64,000 bases of DNA from Helianthus annuus (GCF_002127325.2 NC_035446.2:153876629-153940628), one strand, 5' to 3'. Shown: positions 36,023-48,347, numbered from the stretch's first letter. Notes: a model not told the origin generated them from the sequence alone. A program made the numbers and translations.

Positions 36023-37395
36023 CCTTTTTGATGAAAATAGTCAAATAAACAAATGAAATTTTCATATAAAACGTACAAAGGACTTTCCACCATTGATGAC
36101 AAAATTTTAGTGGTCAAAATCAGAATGTTGTTCGGTCAGTACCGGGCGATTGAAGCAGAATTCGGTTCATTTCAGTACAGTTTTGTTATTAATGTTGTTC
36201 GATCGGTATTGGTTTGGCTCGGAACAATATAGGTACACTACCGGTACTCGGTATAGTTTACGAAAGTAAAAGAAAAATACCGAAACTGACTCATATCGAA
36301 ACCGAAAACCAAAATAATGAGTAAATGTACTGATGTTGTTCAGTCGGTGTCGGTTCAGAACAGTATCATACAGTACCGGTATTCGATATAGCTTGCAGCT
36401 GGACCCTTCAGGTTTGCGTTTTGTTGCCAGTTTCATCCAATTCGCTAACTTCATTTGTTTATTTTGTTAAGTTAGGGGTATTTTTGTCTTTTTACTGCTT
36501 ATTCCACTGTCGTGTCTTCGGGCGGATGGATGTCAGGTTTTCGCGCATCTAGGAGAGGAGAGCCAAGGGGCTGGCGGCGGTTGAGTAGTCGGCCTTAGTC
36601 ATAGCGTCCGGTGTCACGATAGTTGACACATTGTTCCTTTTCGTTCAAAAAAAAAAAAAAAACTAAGAAAAGATTTTGTTAATGCCTTCAAAACTTTACA
36701 GAAATCTTAAAAATCATTGAAGAAATGCATTAAATACAACTGCAACTATTTAATCCCTAAATTCATCACATTTATTTATTTATTTATTTATTTATTTTGT
36801 GAAAGCTGTGAATTATTCGTGAATATCGAGAGGTCTAGCATACGTTGTCTTAATCGGGTCTGCGTTAGAGAGCCCACTCGCATAATAGATTCCTAATTTA
36901 AACCTCTCAATGAGAAACTAGTATTATCCAGACTCGAACTTGAGATCTGGAGAGAAAAACTCACCCGAACCCTCATAGATGGAACTCAAATACTCGTTCC
37001 ACTAGATCACTAGTGATGGTTGCATCACATTTATATGAATGCCAGTTGTTTTCTTCGATATTAAATGCCTGTGAATATAGCATTCATGTATACAAATGAT
37101 TTTCGCTGAATATTCTTAATTTTTAGAGTCCTTTTATCATGTAACAATATTTTTAGTTTCACAATGGAAAAACCTATAAAACTCGTTAAAATCCTTCAAT
37201 TTAGTAAACATTTTCATTTGAAGCTCTTTTTGTTGCTTAACCACAGGAGTTTTTATTTAGAGCTGAAATGTTAGTTTTTAAAATATTTATGGCAAAAATA
37301 TAACCAATTTCATCAATAAATAAATAAATAAATAAATAGAAATTGGAATTAGTTAATAATGTTTTTTATTATGATTTTTCACAGGTAAGTTTTTG
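36023..37395. other. Intergenic with a retroposon-like tail
   Basis: The 36110-36410 part repeats CGGTACTCGGTATAG-like words in both orientations, suggesting a small decayed inverted-repeat element. A GC-rich block at about 36510-36645 ends in A(16) at 36646-36661, like the 3' tail of a 5'-truncated LINE or SINE. A (TTTA)n tract lies near 36775 and an (AAAT)n tract near 37317. No gene is visible. Confidence 0.45.
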
Positions 37396-38273
37396 GGTTT
37401 TTTGGTGCGGGGTAATAAAATGAACGAGTAAATAGAATAGACGAGGTAATGGAATTAATTACGGAATGAAATGGATCATTACCATTCCATAGTTGTTTTT
37501 GGTTACCATGTAATAATTCAATGAATCATTACCTTATTTTGTTTGGTAGCCAGGAAAAGACGAAGGAACAAAATCGACGATGAGTGGCGACACTGGGTAG
37601 TGGCGACGGTGGTCATTAGCGAAGGGTGGTGGCGGTTGTGGTGGTTAATGGCGAGGGGTGGTGGTGGTTGGCGGGAAGCGGCGGTGGCAGTCGGGGGTGG
37701 CGGAGGCGGTGGTGGTCGGTGAAGGTGGCGGCGGTGGTTGACGGTGGTGGGATGTGGTGAGCGGTGGTTGCTGGCGGAGGGTGGTCAGCGGTGGTGGAAA
37801 TATATACTTTCAAATACAATATATGTACAAATATTGTAACGAACCGAACCTTACCGAATTTTAGTTGTTTCCATCCACTTTATTTTTTTATTGTTATAGC
37901 ATGTGTCAAAACCATAAGGACATTAGGAGCACTTATTAAATTATCACACTCAATTACCATTTAATATTTCATTCCATTATACCATCACTACACGTAGTGG
38001 TTAAGTGCCTTCAGAAATTAAACTGCCACCAACCGAATTTTTACCGAGTATGAGATGGTTAAACCTTGTGTACCATAGTTTACCAAAGATAGAAGTGGGT
38101 TGGGCGAGTGAAAGGCGGCGCGTGAGTATAATTGCTGAGGTATGGCCCACCCACCCATGTGCCCTCCTGTTTCCACCAGCTCCTGCCTCAATGATTAGAG
38201 CTCTGCTTTCCGCCTCCTCCTCTTCACATCTCATTTCACCCTAAAACCCTTATCTCCTCCACTCACTCACACC
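37396..38273 (+). promoter_or_regulatory. Upstream region and 5' UTR of the TCP gene
   Basis: Contains inverted ATTACC/GGTAAT words (37420-37540, possibly a MITE) and a strongly G-rich tract of GGTGGT/GGCGG repeats at 37575-37800 that could form G-quadruplexes. Near the gene, ATGGCCCACCC (about 38144-38154) holds TGGGCC on the minus strand, the site II element bound by class I TCP proteins. ACCCTAAAACCCTTA just before the ATG resembles a telo-box. No clear TATA box was fixed. Confidence 0.5.
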
Positions 38274-39050
38274 ATGTCATCATCAGAAGCCACCACCAAC
38301 GGCGTCCCCAACGCCTCCATCATCAACAATCAACAGCAACTGCCTCAAGGTAACGGCGTTTTATCCGTCAAAAAACCTCCCGCAAAAGACCGCCACAGCA
38401 AAGTCGACGGCCGCGGCCGTCGCATCCGCATGCCGATCATCTGCGCCGCTAGGGTTTTCCAGCTCACTCGTGAGCTCGGCCACAAGTCCGACGGTCAAAC
38501 AATCGAGTGGCTCCTCCGTCAAGCCGAGCCCTCGATTATCGCCGCCACCGGCACCGGAACCACTCCGGCTAGCTTCTCCACCGTTTCCGTTGCGGTTCGG
38601 AATTCAAACGCTAATTCGTCGCTCTCCGTTTCGCTTGATCAAAAATCACCGTCGCAGCACCACCAGCATCTAATCTCTCCGGCGCCGTTTATCCTCGGGA
38701 AACGGCTCCGGCCGGAAGACGACGGACTCGATGGCGGAGGAAAGGAAGATAACAGTCATAACATATCTGTTTCCGGCGGCGGAGGCGGAGGATTTTGGGC
38801 GCTGCCAGGGAGACCTGATTACGGACAGGTGTGGAGCTTTGCGGCGGCGCCGATGCCGGAGACGGTAGTGTCTCCGTCGAATGTGATGACGTCACAGGGA
38901 AGGTTTATACAGCAGCAGCCAATGGGAGAAGCGTCGGCGGCTAGGGTTGGGAATTATCTGCCGATAACTCATGGACATTTGAATTTGCTTGCGTCACTTT
39001 CCGGTCCTCCGCCACAATCTTCGAACAACAAAGATGATGATAACCGCTGA
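38274..39050 (+). CDS. Class I TCP transcription factor (TCP7/TCP21-like)
   Basis: 258-residue intact single exon. The TCP domain runs from about residue 37 to 93: the basic region [17 protein letters not shown], then a helix-loop-helix with [20 protein letters not shown] and [10 protein letters not shown], followed by the conserved [16 protein letters not shown]. The short basic region, without the extra residues of class II proteins, marks class I (PCF). No R domain is visible. The C-terminal half is low-complexity (Gly, Gln, Ser) with FWALPGR and [10 protein letters not shown] motifs typical of this subgroup. These nuclear proteins bind GTGGGNCC-type sites and control growth and cell division (family knowledge). 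The start is the first Met, preceded by a pyrimidine-rich leader. Codon use and GC content differ sharply from the surroundings, as expected for the only intact host gene here. Confidence 0.95.
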   Translation: MSSSEATTNGVPNASIINNQQQLPQGNGVLSVKKPPAKDRHSKVDGRGRRIRMPIICAARVFQLTRELGHKSDGQTIEWLLRQAEPSIIAATGTGTTPASFSTVSVAVRNSNANSSLSVSLDQKSPSQHHQHLISPAPFILGKRLRPEDDGLDGGGKEDNSHNISVSGGGGGGFWALPGRPDYGQVWSFAAAPMPETVVSPSNVMTSQGRFIQQQPMGEASAARVGNYLPITHGHLNLLASLSGPPPQSSNNKDDDNR

Positions 39051-40060
39051 ATTGTTCGTTAACCGGTATTACTTGCTGTCGATACATATATCTATATATA
39101 AATATGCATGCTGTTTGTGTGGAAGATTTGTGAGGCTAGGGTTTAGGTGTGATTTTAGGGTATTGAAATTGAAATGAAGGTGTCTTCTTAGGTTGTTTCT
39201 AGAGTTGTTGATTTTATGGCTATTAGGTTTGATTAATTTTATCCATTTTTTCTATGTGGTTCATATCGGAGGAATCGGATGAAGAAATCTGAAATCTACT
39301 ACAGGGAAGCTTAAGCTTAATGGTTTTGTTGTTGCTCTGTTTTGAAATTTGAATGAATCCAGTATGATATGAAACTGTAGTTGTGGGTTGCACTCAATTT
39401 GTGACCTCTATTCTCATTGTTAGATTAATTTGTGTGTGTGGAAAATAATGTAAACCTTCGTCGGTGTTGCTTGTTGTATGTAAGTGAGACTTTTTTTAAG
39501 TGGTGAATAAATAACCATATGTTTCGCTTGCATCATATATCATTGTTTTGAGAATTTTTATCTTGGCATGATATTAGTTTTCAACGTATATCTATGAAAT
39601 TGAGCTTTTTGTTAGGATATGTTACATAAAAAAGATACGAAAATGGTTAATTAAATACGGGACAATTTTGAAAACGTGGTTGATTAATTTTTTACGTTTT
39701 TACTATAAAATTAAAAAGTAATATAAAGCAACTTTATCCGAATAAATGAGATTAAATGAAATAAAAATATTTATAGCATAGCAAGTTTTGTTTTCAATTG
39801 ACACATGTTTTAAGACTATCACTGATGTAAGTAGGACCGATGCCACTATCTCCTCTGCCTGGTCACGCTACAAATTTCATCACTTTCCTCCTTACTCTTT
39901 AGTTCAGCCCACATGAAGTCCAAAATTTCAACAACCGGATGTTCCCCTTTGCGAAACCGTCGACTACCAAAAAAAAAAATAAAAACTGCTCTGCGTCCCT
40001 CCTTTTATTTCTTTTTGGGCTTCTAAAATAAAATATGGATCAAATAATAATCCAACTACT
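39051..40060. other. 3' UTR and flank of the TCP gene
   Basis: The first about 450 bp are probably the 3' UTR; AATAAATAACC at about 39507 could serve as a poly(A) signal. At 39893-39930 and 40078-40115 the phrase TTTAGTTCAGCCCACATGAA is repeated, a short direct duplication about 185 bp apart. No gene is seen. Confidence 0.5.
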
Positions 40061-40958
40061 AATTGATCGGCCCATTCAACTCTTTAGTTCAGCCCACATG
40101 AAGTCCAAAATTTTAATTTTCAAATGACACTAACTTGCACCCCGTACTATTGCCTACAAATAATGGGTAAATTATTTTTTGAGTCCCTATGTTTTAGTGG
40201 TTTTAACCACTTGAGTCCAAAAGCAAAAAGTTTAACGACCTGAGTCCTTATAAACATTTGTTTAACCATTTGAGTCCAAATTTCTAACAATGTTAGAATT
40301 ATTTTGTTAAAATTTGTTAAATGACCAAATTACCCCTATAATTAAAAATAAATAAAAAAACTAATTTATATTTCTCTCTCTTCTCTCATATATCTGCCAT
40401 ACATGTGCATTCCAGTCATCACCTCAACAACAATTATACTAAACGAACAAATGATTCAGAGATTGCGGTGATCGATCTCGATAGTTCAGATGACGAAGAT
40501 TCAGGTGACAAAATTCGTAACGGCAACAGATCTAGGGTTTCGAGTGGTGGAGATGATTTTAGCGGTGATTCTTCAGCCCCAAATGGGGGTTTATCCGGCG
40601 CCGCCCATGGTGTTGGTGGATGTAGTTTTCTCAAATCTTGGGTCATACGAGGGTTTGCGGGTTTTCACTAAAGCGATTAAAGATCAGGGGGTCATCATTC
40701 AGCGTCAAAAAGTTCAGGTGCACAAATTTCGACCCTTGAATTCGCTGCTCATGTGGCCATTACAAATACCAGTGATGGTTCTTGATGGTTCGAATAACTT
40801 AACGGGTCGAATAACTTGAGTGAACCTGTTGGAATTTTCTGCTGCAAACAATTTTGATATAGGGTAATCTGATTCCAATCGGCTCGGTGGTTCTATTCCG
40901 GTTGCACACAATTTGTTCTGGTTTGCTCAGGTTATGGTGTGAAATGTTAAGTGTTTTT
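40061..40958 (+). repeat. Segmental duplication, copy 1 (first block)
   Basis: Nearly identical to 52787-53690, including about 100 bp outside the Pack-MULE-like element. This shows that the chromosomal segment was copied rather than the transposon jumping twice. Differences are few and mostly single bases. Confidence 0.85.
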
Positions 40959-41382
40959 GCTCAGGTTGTGTGTGTAAAGAGAGAGGGAAGAGATTTTACA
41001 TCACTGATTCATTGGTTTTTGTAGATAGATTCATGAGATCTAAATGAATCGGCTCTAATGAAAGGGATGGGGAGGGGGTGTTTGGATTTGAATGAACTGA
41101 AAGCTGGATTCAGGTATGGTAGAGGAAAGAGAACTTGCATTTGGTGTATAAATACATAAAAATATAAAAAGCTGAAATAATTTCTTGTGCATAAAGAGTT
41201 GTACCCTTTGTGTAATTGACTAAAATGCCCTCATAGTTAACAGACTTGATGGATGGTGTTAGAAATTTGGACTCAAATGGTTAAAGCAAATGCTTATGGG
41301 GACTCAGGTCGTTAAACTTTTTGGTTTTGGATTCAAGTGGTTAAAACCCATAAAATACAGGGACTCAAAATGTAATTTACCC
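40165..41382 (+). mobile_element. Pack-MULE-like TIR element
   Basis: Long terminal inverted repeats (GGGTAAATTATTTTTTGAGT... and ...GACTCAAAATGTAATTTACCC) extend over about 150 bp. The right flank is TAAAAATAT (41383-41391). The same 9-mer precedes the duplicated copy at 52896, so the original 9-bp duplication is inferred to be TAAAAATAT, shortened by deletion on the left of this copy. There is no transposase. The GC-richer middle looks like captured gene sequence. Confidence 0.75.
40405..40671 (+). CDS. Captured gene fragment in Pack-MULE-like element
   Basis: 88-residue frame with an acidic stretch (SEIAVIDLDSSDDEDSGD) and a Ser/Gly-rich part (SRVSSGGDDFSGDSSAPNGG). This resembles the disordered N-terminal region of a nuclear protein; I cannot name the donor gene. 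The duplicate at 53137-53382 keeps the same frame but ends eight codons earlier, because CGA became TGA. It is probably not functional. Confidence 0.4.
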   Translation: MHSSHHLNNNYTKRTNDSEIAVIDLDSSDDEDSGDKIRNGNRSRVSSGGDDFSGDSSAPNGGLSGAAHGVGGCSFLKSWVIRGFAGFH

Positions 41383-42495
41383 TAAAAATATAATTATGTG
41401 GTGAATACCTGCAAAGTAATTGATTCAGGCCCAGCCCAATGGGCTTCAGACCCTAGGGACAGGCCTAGGGCCACCCAAATTGAAAACTCTTCAAATTTGT
41501 GATAGGTTTTTCTATACTACTCCCACTTTTATGTTTTACAATAAACATCCCAAAACTTAAAGGCCCAACATCGCTCAAACTATCCAATACAAAACCTACT
41601 GATTACTAAATCACGTAAAACAAAAAAGGACGTGCTGTTGAGAGAACCAAAGGGCGTTGATGTGGAAACCTCGAAATCTGCGGTAGTGATTGAGTAATCC
41701 AAAAGATGTAATGATTCGCAATTAGGGGTTGTAGGTAATCAGACGACGACGGTGGAATCATTAATCACAATTAGATGTCGATTGGTTAATCAACAGGTAA
41801 CTATTAAAGGCTCTTTTTACTTTTTAACATATATACTGCGATTTGTTTTGATATTGTTGATTTGATATACAAACAAACCCTCAGTTCCTCACTTCTTCAA
41901 ACATATTCTGTTTTGATATTGTCGATTTGTCGACAGGGCCGTTACTAGGTTGTCGATTTGATTTGATATTGCTGATTTGGCTAGCTTGGAACTCAGTTTT
42001 GAGTTATCAATTTGGCTGGATTGGAACTTAGTTTTGATTATTGTGGCGGGCTTGGAACTCATTGGCACTCAAGACACTCGATTTGATATTATGGTTGGCT
42101 TGGAACTTGGCACTTTGGCAGTGTGGCACTCAGGTTTGATATCTACATTTGCTATTTTACCGAATCAAGTTGTTGTTTAGGTAATTAGGGCTTATTTGTT
42201 GTTTAGGCATTATGGCTTGTTTGTTTGCAAATTTGAATTTGTTGTTTAGTGAATTAGGGCTTATTATTAAAAAAAAGGCAAAAAAAAGCATAAACAAGAA
42301 GCATTAATCGAATCATAAAAGGCAGCACTTCTAAAATTCTATTCAACAAGTCAACCTACAAACAATGATAATGAACCTACAAATAAACATATAACTTTCA
42401 AAACAAAAAAAATTTAACTACGCCAATTATAAACTTTTTTAGTTCATAATCGCTGGTCCCAAGCCTGGTTAAAAGATGAGGGTTTTGTTATTAAA
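41383..42495. other. Intergenic, nothing identified
   Basis: Contains loosely repeated words (GGCTTGGAACTC, GATTTGATATT) between 41935 and 42140. The frame at 41977-42180 follows these repeats and has no domain. No gene is supported. Confidence 0.4.
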
Positions 42496-42647
42496 CAGGG
42501 GCGGAGTATAGAAGGGGGGTCGGGGGCGCCGACCCCCCGAACTTTTCGCTCAGTAGTGTTATATATGTAGTTTTCGTATAAAAATTTTGGGTATGTACGT
42601 TTTCGACCCCCCTCCCCGCGCGTCATTCGGGTCAAGCTTCGCCAATG
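42496..42647. mobile_element. hAT-type MITE
   Basis: Termini CAGGGGCGGAGTATAG and AAGCTTCGCCAATG are imperfect inverted repeats of the hAT type. Flanks TTATTAAA and TTATTATT match at 6 of 8. It shares its interior with 50453-50641 in the opposite orientation. Confidence 0.7.
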
Positions 42648-43536
42648 TTATTATTATATTGAAAATAATAATTTTACAGTTTGTCCCCACGTCCCCGTGT
42701 CCACTAGGCATGGCCCCGTGTGCAAAAGCGTATCTGTACTATCAAGATTTGCTTAGATTCTGCGAATCTTAGCATTGACCACGGCCCCGTGTCCGCTGGA
42801 CACGCCCCCGTGTTGGGTGATAGAAGCTTCTACAACTTTGCCTTTTCTGCAGACACTTGGGCACGCCCCCGTGTTCATTGAGCACGGGGCGTGTTCAGCC
42901 TCCTGTTCTCTTGTTCTTGCTTGAGAAGATGCTTTTGAGGGGTCGGGCATGCCACATCTATTCCTTTTCTTGTATTATTGTTAGATCTGGCTGCATATTT
43001 GCTTCTTTTGTTTACTTAAGCTCCTTTAATCCTGAAAATACAAAAGGAAGACAAACGCACACTTTTTCCAACATTAGCATTAAAAAGAGTTAGTTTTATG
43101 ACTCATTTGATGTAATTTATATGTTGCATTTTGCACACATCATAAACCATTCAAATCAGAGAACGATAACAAGAATGGTTAAACAATATATGAGAATGAA
43201 TGTTAGTTCATGTCTCATGATTAATGGATGTTCTAAACAGAAATGGATAACGGATAAGGTTACCATGGGTTTAAACCTGGTTAAGTAAGGAGTTACATGA
43301 ACGCAAGGAAACAGTTGATAAATATGATTTGTCATACCAAGTTAGGGGCAGTAAGATGTGGCTAGACGTCCACCACTGTCTATGTTAAGTTAGTTAATCG
43401 ATGACTCGTCCAAATGGGAGATTGTTAGATATGAGATATCCGATCACAATTATTTTAACGTTACTAATAAGATACGATTAAAAAAGTTACACTTTGGACA
43501 CCAAACAAAAATAATATTTACTAGATAAGTATTATT
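42648..43536. other. Intergenic with CACGCCCC hairpin cluster
   Basis: Between about 42683 and 42893 three GC-rich units of CACGNCCCCGTG type occur. One forms CGTGTCC-GCT-GGACACG (42788-42804). Another pairs CACGCCCCCGTG (42862-42873) with CACGGGGCGTG (42883-42893). I associate such units with Compositae retroelements, but no LTR boundary can be drawn. The rest, to 43536, shows nothing. Confidence 0.5.
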
Positions 43537-43544
43537 GTTCACAT

Positions 43545-44519
<975 letters not shown>

Positions 44520-44551
44520 GTTCACATGTGAGTGTTTTGCAACATTAATGC

Positions 44552-45240
44552 GGTTCAAATGATAAGGGGATTAACGTGTAATTTGGTGTTTGAAAAATTA
44601 GTTTTCCCGTATTTTAAAGTTACACCTTATGCGTTAAATTTTTAAGATTGTTTAAAATTTAAAAATGACCCTCTCAAACATATTATTATATGATATAGAT
44701 AATATTTTTTAAATGAATATTGCATAGTGATAAAAAGTTTGGGGATGATGTTAGATTTATAATTTGTTGTCTTTTATATGAAATATAAAAATAAAAACAG
44801 GTACATCAAGATTGAAGGCAACAGAGATTATGTTAATGCTTTATGATGTTCCTCGCATGAGGAAGACGATGAGGGTTAGTATAACTATTAACAGGTAAAC
44901 ACTAGAAGATAATTGGAGTTGGTAGATATAAAGTTTAATCATTAACTTTTAATTTTTAGTTTATAAATAAATAAATATATGTAAGTTGCTAAAACAAGTC
45001 CCTTTTGTTTCACAATGTGACTTAACGATTAATTTCAACAGATATCTGTTAGGCTACAGGCTTTTTAGTGAGTATTTATAATTATGTGGTGATCAAATGA
45101 GAATGTCTTTAGTGTATGAATGGTCGGAATGTACAATGCTAAATGTGACCATATCATATGCACACATCATGGTGATATTTACAATATTATTAATTAATGT
45201 TGAGTGTGGATTGTATGTATGTTGATTGTGTAGGCAGTTG
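44552..45240 (+). repeat. Segmental duplication, copy 1 (second block)
   Basis: Matches 54903-55588 at high identity over about 690 bp of non-coding AT-rich sequence. Order and orientation relative to 40061-40958 are the same as between the two copies at 52787 and 54903, so both blocks belong to one duplication event. Confidence 0.85.
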
Positions 45241-45488
45241 GTCAATCACCGCCTACATATATTCCTAATCCTAGATTGATTATTAGTGAGTTAGTGTGAG
45301 GTTTATTGGGGAACACTAAAAAAGTGGGGAATAGTGGGAAACCGACTCAAACGAACTTCGATTGGACTCATTCCAACGGCGTTGGAACCGTCTTGTCGAA
45401 CCCTAACTAGGATCTCTTAACCCTAAACCCTAAATCATGACCCCTAAACCCTAAATACATTAGGGTTTAGCTTTTAGGGTTTAGCTTT

Positions 45489-46236
45489 TTTTTTTGGGGA
45501 AACGGGGCTCCCCCGGGTAAACAACCTAAGTGCATTTGTTAAGCAAAGGCGACTCGCCAAAGCAACAAACCACACAAAAGAAAATCATACATTTAAAAAC
45601 CACCATAAAGAAACTAAAATTTGGAGCCTATCTTCATAAATTGTGCTGTTTCACCGGTATCCGACTCCACCTCAGTTTCATCACCATCCACTTTTGTTAA
45701 ACTATCATACAGTTTCCTCATATTTTCGGGCCATGCACTATAAGCTTCAATCCTCGGGCGGATGCTAGCCTTCACATATTTTTTGACCATATTTATCTCG
45801 TGCCCCCACAACCCAAGTTCCGTGTCATAACACTCCTCTTCATCAAGTAGAGTACCAAAACTGTTTTTTGTGCTTATTTTTGAGCTTGGCCCAGGCCCAA
45901 AATCTTGTTTTGAAACATCAAAATACCCACTACCTTTGGGCTTCAATCTTGGGTCCATTACAATCTTTAACATCGGCCCAACATTAGCAGATTGCACATG
46001 ATCCATTGCTGAATTTTTACCTCCTTTTGATTGACTAGCTGAGCCCAATGCAGTTTGAGGCCCAGACGTAGGTAGAGGAGGAAAATCAGCAAGCCCAACT
46101 CCTGGTGGCCCAGATTCAGCACTGTTATGAAGCCCAGCTGCCTTATCGCTTCCACCATTTTTTCCGAGGAACCAAGCTTTGAACTCACCATTTTCTCAGA
46201 TGAAACACTGACCGTAGATAACCGAAGGAATTTTAA
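45489..46236 (-). mobile_element. Retroposed LINE ORF1-like fragment
   Basis: A T-tract at the left end (poly(A) on the minus strand) and the repeated GGTTTAGCTTT (45478-45488 and 46237-46247) indicate retroposition, although the target is itself repetitive. The minus-strand frame from about 46200 to 45614 reads GVGLADFPPLPTSG ... NSFGTLLDEEECYD ... AWPENMRKLYDSL. This resembles the C-terminal end of plant LINE ORF1 proteins. The poly(A) follows about 120 nt after the stop, so no ORF2 is present. Confidence 0.6.
45614..46048 (-). CDS. LINE ORF1 C-terminal-like frame
   Basis: 144 codons from 46048 to the stop at 45614. The frame is open further upstream to about 46200, with no Met there in this frame. 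The protein is hydrophilic with an acidic tail (VDGDETEVESDTGE). No zinc knuckle is visible, because only the C-terminal part is present. Expression is unlikely. Confidence 0.45.
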   Translation of the reverse strand: MGSASQSKGGKNSAMDHVQSANVGPMLKIVMDPRLKPKGSGYFDVSKQDFGPGPSSKISTKNSFGTLLDEEECYDTELGLWGHEINMVKKYVKASIRPRIEAYSAWPENMRKLYDSLTKVDGDETEVESDTGETAQFMKIGSKF

Positions 46237-46530
46237 GGTTTAGCTTTAGAGTTTAGCCTTTAAGGTTTAGCTTTTAGGGTTTATAGTTTAGATTTTATGG
46301 TTTAGCTTAGGTTTTAGCCTTATTTTTTAGCTTTAGGGTTTAGAGTTTAATAGTTAGGATTTAGGGTTTAGGGTTTAGGGTTTAGGGTTAAGAGATCTCA
46401 GTTAGGGTTCGACGAGCCGGTTCCAACGTCGCTGGAATGAGTCCAATCGGAGTTCGTTTGAGTCGGCTCTCCGTTGTTCCCCACTTTTTTAGTGTTCACA
46501 AATGAACCTTCCCCTTCCCCTAGTGAGTTA

Positions 46531-46950
46531 TACTGCACTTGTGCTTGAGGTTATGTACAACAATTCATTCATGATAGCTAGTTTAGTGAATACTTAAGGA
46601 GAATGGGTGAACTTGGGGCTAGTTAATGAATTGAGAATTGGCTTTACATGCTTGCCTCTAGTGGTCTAAAAGAGATGTTTTAGATTATCACATAGTTCAA
46701 ATCTAATGAAAAACTGCGTATTTAAAATCAACTAACAACCCATATATCTTAAAATTTAAAAACGTCTTAGTCATCTTCTAATAATAATTTTAGAGCATAA
46801 AATCGATGACAAGATGTTTTAACGAATTGGAGAGATTATGGGAAGTTAATCAAATTCCTTAATAGTATTTGACAAAATGTTTATGACAAATTATTATGCT
46901 CATTTCTTTTTTCACGGATTACATAACGACAACTACCAAAAAGTGAAAGA
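46531..46950. other. Intergenic, nothing identified
   Basis: AT-rich sequence between two DNA transposons. No feature is supported. Confidence 0.35.
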
Positions 46951-46953
46951 TAA

Positions 46954-47195
46954 GGGTGGAGGGTATGGTTAATCACTCTTGGGTGTTTAAATAGGTTAAA
47001 AAATAAAAAAAATTGATTGGTTATTCTCTCCCCTCTCTCTCTCTCATCCATCACTCCATCACTCACATTCGGTGACTACACACCAATTTTGGTACACTCT
47101 CTCCAAGTCACCGTATAACTCAATCAAGTGGGTATAGTCACCGATCGGTGACTCCCACTCCCCGCACCACTCCCCGCACATTATACCATCCACCC
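46954..47195. mobile_element. Tourist-like (Harbinger) MITE
   Basis: Left end GGGTGGAGGGTATGG and right end TTATACCATCCACCC are inverted repeats flanked by TAA (46951-46953 and 47196-47198), the 3-bp target of Harbinger elements. Non-coding. Confidence 0.75.
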
Positions 47196-47355
47196 TAAAG
47201 AAAGGAGATTTAAAGAAATAAGAACACAGGTATGGTGGGGCGGGGGTTTGGGGCATGGGTTGACACGTGGAACTTTGAAAACTCAATTTACAAACCCATT
47301 TTGTATGGGGTATGGTGGGCGTGGCTTGGCTGGCGTGGCCAAGCCACATCAGGTT

Positions 47356-47405
<50 letters not shown>

Positions 47406-47409
<4 letters not shown>

Positions 47410-47811
47410 GATGGTTCAAATGAAAACCACTTTTATTGTGAAAACTCGAAAACTAACTAAAAAAAGCCTAAAAAACACACAAAAAATTTTTTTTTTCAAT
47501 TTTTTTTATAAAAATCGCTAGTTTTTATATATAAAAAACTTTTTTTCAAAAAAAAAAAAAATTGTGTAGTGCACATGTGTAATAATACACATGTGTAGTA
47601 CACATACATATGTGCAGTATTACACATGTGCACTACACAAAAAAATTTTTTTTTTTTTTTGAAATTTTTTTTTATATTAAAAAACCTGTGAAATTTTGAT
47701 TGCAAAAAATAAAAATTAAAAAAAAAAAATTTTTGTATGTCTTTTTGGCTTTTTTTAATTAGTTTTCGAGTTTTCACAATAACTAGTGGTTTTCATTTGA
47801 ACCTTCCCCTA
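47406..47811. mobile_element. Palindromic MITE in (TA)n, number 2
   Basis: Starts AGGGGATGGTTCAAATGAAA and ends TTTCATTTGAACCTTCCCCT, inverted over about 90 bp each side, and lies between (TA)n tracts. The centre holds CACATGTG at 47572, 47588 and 47623 plus CACATACATATGTG at 47601. Confidence 0.8.
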
Positions 47812-47830
47812 TATATATATATATATATAT

Positions 47831-48257
47831 AGGGGAGGGTTATCTTGAGAACGCTAAATATTGCGAGAACCATGAGAACGAATGAAAAAACCAATCAAAA
47901 CCAATTTTTTTTATACAAACCTCATTGTAATTAAGATACAACATCAAAACAAGAATTTATAACATCAAATAATTCATTTCTCATTTCAAAATCATTCTTT
48001 TTAGATTTTTTACACATGTGTAAATATAGCAGATTTACACATGTGTAAATGACAAACTTACACATGTGTAAATTTTCTTTATTTATGAATTCACGTAAAT
48101 TTAAACGTGTAAATTGAATTTCTAACGTTGTATTCGAATAATAATGATAAGTGTAGAAAAATTTTTTGAATTTGAATTGTTTTTGACCAAGTTCTCATGG
48201 TTTTTTCATTTGTTCTCACGGTTCTCACAAATATTTAGCGTTCTCATTTAAACCCTT

Positions 48258-48261
<4 letters not shown>
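47831..48261. mobile_element. Palindromic MITE in (TA)n, number 3
   Basis: Starts AGGGGAGGGTTATCTTGAGA and ends TTCTCATTTAAACCCTTCCC with inverted arms. A (TA)10-like bridge separates it from the previous element, and a (TA)n tract of about 85 bp follows. The centre has CACATGTG at 48013, 48038 and 48061. Confidence 0.8.

Positions 48262-48347
<86 letters not shown>

Larger units (their letters stand above)
45294..46520. mobile_element. TIR element with telomere-like repeats
   Basis: Inverted ends share GAACACTAAAAAAGTGGGGA and adjacent CGACTCAAACGAACT. A 10-bp duplication TAGTGAGTTA (45284-45293 and 46521-46530) suggests a Mutator-type transposase (9-10 bp). Inside are degenerate CCCTAAA (45415-45490) and TTTAGGG (46235-46390) tracts in inverted arrangement. 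A retroposed fragment (45489-46236) sits within the telomere-like tract. Confidence 0.75.

Noticed and set aside
37575..37800. Frame over the GGTGGT/GGCGG tract (minus strand, His/Pro/Thr-rich)
   Set aside because: Low-complexity repeat translation without a domain; described as part of the TCP upstream region.
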